Shown here: positions 56,176 through 64,000 of the stretch, in pieces
How positions within the stretch are numbered: position 1 is the first letter of the stretch
Layout: each line of letters opens with the position of its first letter
Assembly: GCF_902459465.1 (NCBI RefSeq)
Contig: NC_047080.1
Location: forward strand, 8,530,866-8,594,865
Direction: 5' to 3'
DNA: 64,000 bases
Source of the DNA: Asterias rubens
Lineage: Eukaryota > Echinodermata > Asteroidea > Forcipulatida > Asteriidae
The notes under the pieces: generated by a model
Database searches by the model: none
What the model was told of the DNA's origin: nothing
What the model saw: the letters and a program-made list of their open reading frames with translations, nothing else
Position numbers and translations under genes: made by a program

Positions 56176-59100
56176 CTGAAAGATAATATTGAAGTAGAAA
56201 TCATAATTTGGTACAAGCATAATTATAATATCGTGTTCTTATAGCGCTTAATCACACCTCCAGCGCTCAGTATTTTTTTCCTGCAAGGTATGTGGAGCTA
56301 CGTTTTGAAGTGTGAGACCTATTCCTTTATAACACCATGTAATAGTTTACAAGGTGCTGTGTTTTGCAATATGCAGCCAATCAAACCAGGAACACAGGGG
56401 TGAACCCCTTCTCTTTCGGAAAAAAACCCACTGCACAACACACAGGACCTACAGCTTTACGTCCCATCTGAAGAATGCAGCATTAATAGTTATAGGACCA
56501 CATTGCCTTGGATCGGTTGAGTTGGTCTTTGAAAAGCATTTGTAACTGTTTGTTATAAAACACATTATGGTTAGAAAGATGTTTTAAAAGTAGAATGCAA
56601 TGATCCACACACATTTGCCTCAAAATTGGGTGGTTTTCCTTTTACTTTGCGAACTAACACGGTCGGCCATAAGTAAAAGTCGATAAGTAAAAGGAAAACC
56701 GCGAAATTTCCAGTGATACTTGTGTGGATCATTATATTCTACTTTTAAAATATCTTTCTAATCATATGCGTTTTATAACAAACGGTTACAAATGCTTTTC
56801 AAAGACCAACTCGACCGATCCAAGGCAACGTGTCCCTTTAAGTGTCGAGCTTAAGGACACAAGCACAAAACTACACTCTGCTAATTTAAAACACCAGAGC
56901 TTGAGTCCGGTGTTCTGATCCGCTCAGCCACGACAAGTTACTAGTGTAAAAGCACAGCATGGCGAAAATTGGCAGTGACTACAGTCAAAGGTGCCTTACC
57001 ATAATGCAATGGCGTTTGCCCTTCGGCATCTAGTACATTTACATCTGCTTTATGGTCCAACAATGCTTGCGTTACGTTGACATGACCACGATCACAAGCC
57101 CAATGTAGTAAACTCATTCCCTGTTAGCAACATCAAATACTGATAGTTAATACTCTGAGAAAATTTGAAGAGTACATCGTGATCTCAAGGATTTGAACCC
57201 GGGCCCTGCTTAAAAAATTATACAAAAAGCCTGGGCCCAATTTTATAGAGCTGATTTCAATGAAGTACAAGAAGTAGTTTAGCATGACAAAATTATTCTT
57301 ACCAGAATAAAGGTATCAGCCAAATGTCGTGTACCATCTGAGACTGGTATCCTGCTTATTTTTCTTTTCAGAATTTGTAATTTTAGCAAAAGTATCTGCT
57401 TAACAGAACACGTTGCCTTGGATCTGTTGAGTTGGTCGTTGAAAAGGGTTTGAAGCCGTTTGTTATGAATTGCAAATGGTTAGATAGATAATAATATAAT
57501 AATCCACACAAACATGCCTCGAAATTGAATGGTTTTCCTTTTACGTCGCAAAGAAAGACGGTCGGCCATTTTGTGGAGTCAAAAACACTACACAAAATGG
57601 CCGACCTTGATAGTGATATTTGTAAAATATCTTTTTAATCATATGCATTTCATAACAAATGGTTTCAAACGCTTTTTAAAGACCAACTTGTCCAATCCAA
57701 GGCAACGTGTTCCTTTAAGCAGCCGTATAAAATTGAACCCTATCAATATAAGCGAAAGCTGCGAAAGCTTTGAAACCCAGTTTAACATGCATTTTAAGTG
57801 AATTGTTTTTATTTGAACAAACGCTAAGAGAATAAGAAAATATGTATTCCTTTGTCTTAGAGGGTATTGAGTACACGCCATGGCATTTCATCAGATCAAA
57901 GTCAACATTTGAAAATACTGTTTTTGTTTTTGTTTCAAGACATTACACAGTGAGGTATTATTCTTCATTGATATTAAATATAAAAAAAAACACAAGACTA
58001 CCGGACTTGACCAGTGATAAGTTTACTGTCCAAACACCAAAATCACTGTCCTCGGGCCTGTGGTCCAGTGTCAAGTTCAACCCCTACCATAAGTACCATT
58101 ATTATTACCTCTTCGTCAATCTCATTTATGCCTGCCTTGCCTGTGTCCAGTAGATACTTCATCTGTTCCGGGTTTCCGTCTTTACACCAGTCAAAAGCTG
58201 TCTTATTCACATCACTGCAGGAAAAGAAAACCAAGAAGGTTCGAGCCAAATATTTAGTTATTATCTGTCACAATCAAAACTCCTCATCTACATTTTTAAA
58301 GGATTAAAACAATCATACGGTTCCAATAACCAAAGTTGAAATTTGCCCTTAAAGCCATTGGACACTTTCGGTGAACAGTATTGTCCAAAGGCCCACACTT
58401 CGTGTATCACAACTGATATAAAAAATAACAAACCTGTGAAAATTTAGGCTCACTCGGTCATCGGAGTTGGGAGAAAATAACGGGGAAAACCCACCCTTGT
58501 TTCCGCATGTTTCGCCGTGTCATGACATGTGTTTAAAATAAATCTGTAATTCTCGACAACGAAAATTGATAATTGTTTTAATGTTTTCTCGAAAAGTAAA
58601 GCATTTCATGGAATAATATTTTAAGAGAAGTCTTTCACCATTACCTTTTGTAAACCCTGTAAGTTATTTGTAAATCTGTGAACTTTTTTAAGCACCGGAA
58701 GGTTAGTATCCCTTTTCGTGTGGTTACGGTTAGCACCAGCAGCGTTATGAAATGAAAAATGCACATTAGGCACACAGTAGTGGAGTAAGCACCGGTAAGT
58801 TAGCATGGCTTTCTGGGTGCTTACGGTTAGCAGCGCTGTGAAATGGCAAATCGCACAGTAAGCACAAAATCACTGCTAAGCAGCTATAAAATTGGGCCCT
58901 GAGGTGAAGCCATACACTCACCTTACATCCTCCTCTGCCCTGCACATAGTGCTGACCCCCACTCCAAGCATAGCTCCTCCCCCTCCTCTGTGCTCAATAA
59001 TTTTCCATTCCGGGTCTAGTTCCTGGACTGCAGAGACATACTCTGCCTTGGCAGTCTCCTTTGTCATGTGACCCAGCCCGTGCCACGCATCCCTGGAATT

Positions 59101-60822
59101 GAAAAAGACACAGGGAATCAGTAAGTAGGCCATCATATTTTGTCTGAATGGGACTGATGTATGAACAATGTATGGTCATACTATGCTCCAGTGGTTAGCA
59201 GTTAGAATTCAGGACTTGCAATCACAAGGTTGTTACCATTCTAACCGCTGATTTCAGTTACTGCATCACAATTTGTTGATTTGAGGAATTCATAATCATA
59301 GAAGTTAAACCAATGTTTGTACGAGAGAGATTGGCTGTTGCCATTTGGCAATTGTATCAGATTCCCTTGTGGGAGTTTGCCGAGTTCCCTTGACAGGAAG
59401 ATCATCTTAACGAACAAACAAACCAGCTAATTGAAAAAATGTAAAGAAACAAGTAATATTACCATTTTTGTTTGCCTTGGAAGTCAAAGAGACCCGGTCG
59501 CAATGTGTTACATTTACCAACGGTCGCCTGTGGAAGGAAGAAAACAAAAACCCAAAAGATATAACTTACAAATTAACAAAACAATTTCAAACAAGAAAGG
59601 TAGTGGTAGCACATCAAGACTTAGTTATTACATAAAAAACTGCACGCTTTCAGAGCAACACTATTCATCTGATGCAAATTATTGTTCCAGAGTGATGCAG
59701 AAGACTCACACAGATATGAATGGTGACCTACAACAAACAACAAACTTCTTCAAAGGAAATGCTTGTTCATCAAAATATTTGAATGAACTTCAAAACCCTT
59801 TTGTCAGTATGCTGTTGAGCATGATCTAGATGTTTTAAAGACAGTGGACACTATTGGTAATTGTCAAAGATCAGTCTTCTCACTTGGTGTATCTCAACAT
59901 ATGCATAAAATAACAAACCTGTGAAAATTTGAGCTCGAAGTTGCGAGATAATAATGAAAGAAAAAAACACCCTTGTCACACGCAAAGTTCAATACAGAGA
60001 GGTGACCTTACCAGAGCCAAATTATTGCTGTGCCCCTTCAAAGGTGACGATCAAGGCCTGCTATAATAAAATAGGTTTTGTCTGAACATTTTGATACTCA
60101 CATACTTGATGAGACACAATGTTCAGAACCTGAATTAACCCACACCAATGGCCGTGGTGCCGTGTGGTTTGCTGTGGTGCCCTTTACAGGTGCCGTGTGG
60201 TTTGCTGTGGTGCCCTTTACAAAGTTCCAATACAAATTTACATTTTCATTCATAGAGGTGCCCCTTAGCAGAGCCAACGTTGCTGTGCCCCTTCAAGAAG
60301 GAAGTTCAAGGCATGCTAACTTTAGGTTTTGTCTGGACACCTCTGATTTGAGCTACAACATTTTGACATGTTCGTACTTGCGTGTGACGTAATTTTTGAG
60401 ATATAATATTCAGGCCTCAAACTAACCCACTGCAGCCAAAGCAATTGCTTTAGTGCCCTGTGCTTTTGCTGTGGTTCCCTTGGCAATGTTCAAATACAAA
60501 TTTACTTCCCCTCATACATGTAGATGTGCCCCCTTATCAGACCAAAAATGCTGTGCCCCTGCAAGAGCTGTGCCCCTTTCAAGTCCAAGTCTGTTGTTGC
60601 ACTGAAACATTGAAATATCATAACCCTTATAAATCTACAACTCATGTGAAAAATATGGCACGTATTATTTACCTGCTTGTAACGTGCATACAAATGTAAG
60701 AGTTTCTCTTTTGGTAGACCAGCAGCCAGCATCTGGACCCTTTCAGCGGCTTGCTGGAACTCGCTCAGAGTTCCTTCTTCATCCGAGGATCCTTCCATGA
60801 CATCACTGTCATCGCTGTCCAT
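56036..60822 (-). CDS. ACBD6: ACBD6: acyl-CoA-binding protein with ankyrin repeats (6 exons)
   Basis: Minus-strand coding exons in order are 60673-60822, 59463-59527, 58922-59092, 58109-58214, 57000-57120 and 56036-56175. The total is 753 nt, 250 aa, with all phases consistent and all junctions GT-AG. Residues ~20-105 form the acyl-CoA-binding domain: YARYKQATVGK (45-55), KQKWDAW (69-75) and EYVSAV (89-94) keep the residues equivalent to Tyr28, Lys32, Lys54 and Tyr73 of classical ACBP. A linker (ANK cap, FDWCKDGN) leads to two ankyrin repeats (~165-228) and a short C-terminus ending in MLAVH. Human ACBD6 is slightly longer (282 aa). It should bind long-chain acyl-CoA in the cytosol/nucleus and support protein acylation. 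The first ATG after a likely 5' UTR acceptor (ACACACAG, exon from 60838) is used. Confidence 0.92.
56228..56940 (-). repeat. SINE family B interrupted by MITE family D (ACBD6 intron 5)
   Basis: SINE parts 56228-56490 and 56841-56940 are split by a family D hairpin at about 56491-56840 that ends CAAGGCAACGTGTCCCTTTAA. Joining the parts gives the order seen in the uninterrupted copy at 14530-14916. Confidence 0.65.
57000..57120 (-). CDS. ACBD6: ACBD6 exon 5: ankyrin repeat 1
   Basis: Encodes GMSLLHWACDRGHVNV and DVNVLDAEGQTPLHY. The acceptor is GCTAACAG and the donor ATG|GTAAGG, phase 1. Confidence 0.92.
57228..57740. repeat. MITE family E interrupted by TTAA-flanked family D (ACBD6 intron 4)
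   Basis: Family E runs 57228-57399 and resumes at 57719-57740 (ending AATTGAACCC). Between them TTAA (57400-57403 and 57715-57718) borders a family D element with ends CAGAACACGTTGCCTTGG and CCAAGGCAACGTGTTCC. Confidence 0.75.
58109..58214 (-). CDS. ACBD6: ACBD6 exon 4: ankyrin cap
   Basis: Encodes SDVNKTAFDWCKDGNPEQ and KAGINEIDEE. The acceptor is TTCCTGCAG and the donor GAG|GTAATA, phase 0. Confidence 0.9.
58349..58905. repeat. Truncated family F followed by family E segment (ACBD6 intron 3)
   Basis: TTAAAGCCATTGGACAC begins family F, which stops near 58690. Then GCACCGGAAGGTTAGTAT and a near repeat of it (58792) lead to TAAAATTGGGCCC at 58889-58901, the right end of family E. Confidence 0.55.
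58922..59092 (-). CDS. ACBD6: ACBD6 exon 3: end of ACB domain and linker
   Basis: The first G completes Trp72, then DAWHGLGHMTKETAKAEYVS. The exon ends EEDV with a split Ser codon and donor AAG|GTGAGT. Confidence 0.92.
59463..59527 (-). CDS. ACBD6: ACBD6 exon 2: ACB core
   Basis: A 65-base exon encoding ATVGKCNTLRPGLFDFQGKQK plus two bases of Trp72. The acceptor is CTTCCACAG and the donor ATG|GTAATA. Confidence 0.9.
59835..60320. repeat. Partial family C and family G segments (ACBD6 intron 1)
   Basis: 59835-59985 matches the left part of family C. After that, GCCGTGTGGTTTGCTGTGG occurs twice in tandem at about 60161-60220, and GTGCCCCTTCAA segments mark family G. Confidence 0.5.
60673..60822 (-). 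CDS. ACBD6: ACBD6 exon 1: acidic N-terminus and start of ACB domain
   Basis: Encodes MDSDDSDVMEGSSDEEG and the first ACB helices, ending LYARYKQ. The donor is CAG|GTAAAT, phase 0. Confidence 0.9.
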
Positions 60823-60869
60823 CTTCTTTGTCGTAAACTGTGTGTGAAACGCACAAGTCATCATTAGCC

Positions 60870-61385
60870 ATGGGCCAAATTTCATGTTTAAAGACACTGG
60901 ACACCATTGGTTATGGTTAAAGACTAGTCTTCTCAGTTAGTGTATCTCAACATATATGCATTAAATAACAAACCTGTGAAAATTCGCCCTCGTCACACGA
61001 AGTTGTGTTTTTTCAGATGCTTGATTTCGAGACCTCAAAATCTAATTCTGAGGTCTCAAAATCAAATTCGTGGAAAATTACTTCTTTCTCGAAAACTAAG
61101 TTACTTCAGAGGGAGCCGCTTCCCACAATGTTTTATACTATCAACAGCTTCCCATTACTCGTTACCAAATACCAAGTAAGGTGTTATTTTGAGTAATTAC
61201 CAATAGTGTCCACTGCCTTTAAGCACAAAAAGTATCTCTGAAGCAATTACGCTTACTAGATAAAGGCTACCAGCTACCATGTCACTCACATTCACAAGTA
61301 CAATTTGTGACTGGTATCCTGCTAATTTCTGCTTAGCAGAAAATTGCGAGACAAGACCATTCTGTGAAAGGGGTGTTATAAGTCT
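60870..61385. repeat. MITE family C inserted in family E, TTAA duplication
   Basis: GGGCCAAATTTCATG (family E left end) is followed by TTAA (60888-60891), a complete family C element and TTAA again (61219-61222), then family E sequence (GCACAAAAAGTATCTC). It lies just upstream of the presumed ACBD6 5' UTR exon. Confidence 0.7.
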
Positions 61386-61827
61386 CATACAGCACACAGC
61401 ATTGTGTCAAAATTATGTGTGCATGAACAGCGTGCATCGGAACAAACAGCACACACGCACTGCCTTGTCAATCTGTTTTTAACTGTGACACAGGATATGG
61501 ACACTTATATTTCAATGCACAGAAAAATGAAGGTACAATTTTGATTGATATAATGGCACTGTTTTGACAGAGCAGGTATGGTCAACAAGAATTGGTCAAG
61601 CCAGGAATACAGTAGGTTAAAAAAAAAAAATATTTATATTAAAAGAAAATTCTGCCAGATTTCAGATGTTATCTTTTAACCAGATCGATAAGGGATTCTT
61701 AGCTATAGATTATGAAAGTTGACTATAGATTGACAATGAAAAAAGTGAATTTCTTTTAAACCAAAATGTTAGGAGACCCGGCCACGGTATAGTACAAGGC
61801 TTTACAATAAACAACTCGACTATACTG

Positions 61828-62113
61828 GGCCCAATTTCATGGCTCTTCTTACCACCGACATCTGCGCTTACGATCACGATTCCCGCTTACGTGCAAGCGT
61901 TGAATTTCTGCTCTAGCCTTGTAAGCGTAGAATGCCTACTGTAGTAAGGTGGAGTACACACGTGCAGAAGCCAAAATTCGCCGCTTACCTGTGTAATAGT
62001 ATACGCTTGCCGTAAGCACAGAATTCCCCGCTTCCGTAGGCGACAATTCTTTGCTTCTGGTTACAGGATAGTGGTTACGGTAATTAAGCAGAGCCATGAA
62101 ATTCTGCCCTGCT
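61828..62113. repeat. MITE family E copy, full length
   Basis: Ends GGGCCCAATTTCATGGCTCT and AGAGCCATGAAATTCTGCCC are inverted, with CTTACGATCACGATTCC-type interior as in 17633-17877. Confidence 0.65.
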
Positions 62114-62138
62114 GTTTATAGTACTACTAAGCCTACTC

Positions 62139-62270
62139 GGAAAAGTTTCCGTATGGCTCCACCCTTTTTTCATTCGATATGAAATAATATAGTATCTAAT
62201 TTACCTCAATGAGATATCCCTTTTTGTAAAAATGAGTGATAAAGTGGTGGCGCCATACGGAAAGTTATCT
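62139..62270. repeat. MITE family J copy without clear duplication
   Basis: Ends GGAAAAGTTTCCGTATGG and CCATACGGAAAGTTATCT. No matching flanks were found, unlike the copies at 28309-28454 and 29554-29842. Confidence 0.7.
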
Positions 62271-62659
62271 CATGAATTCTACAATACACCAACTTCTGGT
62301 AAATTTAATCAAGGGGCCTGCACCTATCTTTGAACTTGGGTTGGCCCTCTTAAACAATAAGGTTTATCGCGAATAGCAAAATATATGTTGAACCCACACA
62401 AAGGTATAGGCGTTACATGCGAGAGTCAAAGAAACTGCATAGAAACTGCCCCATATTCCTTCCCACAATGCATTACGTTTCTGAATCGCGATAATCCTTA
62501 TAGGGGCCAAATGAACATGATTTGTTTTTATTATTTTGTTCTACTCGCACCTCTGGATTCTGGTAAACCCGATAAGTGTACATTATTCTAATCTAACTCA
62601 ACTGCACCCGACATAAATTCCTGTTGCCTCAAGCCAACCCATGCGCACACACGAAGTGC

Positions 62660-63065
62660 ATAATAATAAATAATAATAATTAACCATTCTTATATAGCGC
62701 ATAACACATAGAAATCAAACATGTCCCTAAGCGCTTCTGAGAAAAACACAACAGAATACAAAGACAAGACGTACTTGGTAACAAATAAAATGGATGAATT
62801 AAATGATAAATAAGTGCGTCTTTAAAGCAATCTTAAACCTAATAATGGAATCAATGTTTTTTATGTGTTCCGGGAGATTGTTCCATAAGGTTGAGGCAGT
62901 GTGAACGAAGCTGCGTTCACCGTATGATTTGGTTATCACTGGTGGAATAACAAACAACTTTTTCTTGTTAGAACGAAGATTTCTAGAAGGTGTGTACAAT
63001 GTTAACAGCTCTGTCAAATAAGGAGGCGCAAAATCATAAAAACATTCATTCGCATACATTTTAAA
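62660..63065 (-). pseudogene. 5'-truncated LINE: polymerase C-terminus and 3' tail
   Basis: On the minus strand 62799-63059 encodes a polymerase end: APPYLTELLTLYTPSRNLRS, GERSFVHTASTLWNNLPEHI and FKIALKTHLF are the usual closing motifs of CR1/L2-like reverse transcriptases. A 3' UTR with AGCGCTTAGGGACATG, then GCGCTATATAAGAATGG and an ATT repeat, follows to about 62660. Nothing of the polymerase core or endonuclease is present, so this is a dead copy. Confidence 0.65.
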
Positions 63066-64000
63066 TCATTTGAAGGTGCACTTTTCAAGGAAGAATAACA
63101 ATTTATGATTGTTGGTTGGGAGTTCTGGATTGAGTTTCCTCCTTATATTTGATGATCATTTTTAATCATGATCATGATGACGATGAACAAATTTCGGTGA
63201 CTTTACTTTTACTTTTACTTCCCCTTATTAGTAATTAAAACCAAACAACCCTTCATTAAAGCACAACTGTCCTTAAACTGACACTTTAAAAGGTTATTAT
63301 GTACACTTCATAAATTGTCATAATATTAAATTCATACCTTGCAAACTGTTGTAGAAAGTTCAACTTCTTTTACTGTGATTCTGTGAAAAGTTCTCGAAAA
63401 TTGTTGTAAACTCAAAAATTATTTCGGTATTTATGGTGTGTACACAAACATTTAGTCTGGTTACCATTGTTAATGTATGCGTGATTGCAGGGTGAGACGT
63501 CCAGTGACCGTAATTATCTTGTAACCCCCAACAGAGGTCGCTATACCAGTCCGTGCTCGCGAGCGGCAATGGTTTTCCTTTTTGCCGTCGTCTGCTTGGA
63601 TGGCAAGGGAAAACTGTTTCTAGTATGAGAACAAATTCAAACACTGCAAAAATATCTTATCATGTGATTAATTGTTAGAACTTTGGTACTGATTACGAGA
63701 GGAAGACGAAACAGATCAATGTTTTTATTTATTTAGGGTATACAAAAGAGTAGACGAGATTCTGTGTGCCCCCCCCCCCCCCCCCGATGGAGCTAGCTTC
63801 AATCTGCCTCCGCCGTGGGAGAAACCTCCGTGGCGCGCCACGCCTATTTTGAATACTTCTCGCACGTTTAAATACGACCAATTGATGCCCCCTCGACCAA
63901 TCTGGATAAACTGTCCCGGGTATTAATGGAAAATAAATAATGATATAAAAATATATATTTTGCAGTGTAAGCACACCCCCCCCCCCCCCCGGTACAATGC
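63066..64000. other. Right end of window, homopolymer C runs only
   Basis: No gene recognised. There are C runs at about 63771-63785 and 63976-63991 and a short TTTTACTTTTACTTTTACTT microsatellite near 63200. Confidence 0.35.

Noticed and set aside
59431-59829. 132-residue open frame on the plus strand
   Set aside because: It overlaps ACBD6 exon 2 antisense, has no recognisable domain and extends into intron sequence.
37424-60822. A functional cluster linking the nuclear receptor, ACBD6 and the LAP1-like gene
   Set aside because: The genes are on different strands, lie 5-20 kb apart and have unrelated known roles. Neighbourhood in an animal genome is not evidence for shared function.

Overview
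The window looks like deuterostome, probably echinoderm (possibly sea star), nuclear DNA. It is AT-rich, and its genes have small exons, GT-AG introns and animal-specific protein families. The intergenic and intronic space is filled with hairpin-type miniature transposons (MITEs), tRNA-derived SINEs, LINE tails and tandem arrays. The assignment to echinoderms rests on the overall look of genes and repeats and was not tested by a search.

Four protein-coding genes can be rebuilt exon by exon with consistent splice phases. (1) 969-16315, + strand: a compact MEGF9-like type I membrane protein with signal peptide, two laminin-type EGF modules, a transmembrane helix and an acidic tail (5 coding exons, 343 aa). 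(2) 25777-26787, - strand: a torsin-activating LAP1/LULL1-type inner nuclear membrane/ER protein in one coding exon (336 aa) that keeps the C-terminal arginine finger. (3) 37424-44318, + strand: a nuclear receptor of the NR5B (Hr39) type, with a 472-residue N-terminal region, a DNA-binding domain, an FTZ-F1-type box and a ligand-binding domain (4 coding exons, 883 aa). (4) 56036-60822, - strand: ACBD6, an acyl-CoA-binding domain followed by two ankyrin repeats (6 exons, 250 aa). They are unrelated neighbours, not a functional cluster.

Layout: 1-968 upstream DNA; 969-16315 MEGF9-like, with a 10.4-kb repeat-filled intron that holds a 1.56-kb foldback element; 16316-25776 repeats; 25777-26808 LAP1-like; 26809-37251 repeats and several palindromes; 37252-44318 NR5B; 44319-48000 palindromes; 48006-52760 a 4.7-kb block of tandem arrays; 52761-56035 repeats; 56036-60838 ACBD6; 60839-64000 repeats and a LINE 3' end.

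The repeats have clear structure. Three hairpin families sit between TTAA duplications, another has 8-9-bp duplications and has inserted into itself, and several nested insertions can be read base by base. No operon, CRISPR array, prophage, rRNA gene or intact tRNA gene is present. I found no new multi-gene system. The least ordinary objects are the foldback element with a structured, nuclear-receptor-site-like core and the tandem block whose units are themselves small inverted repeats.
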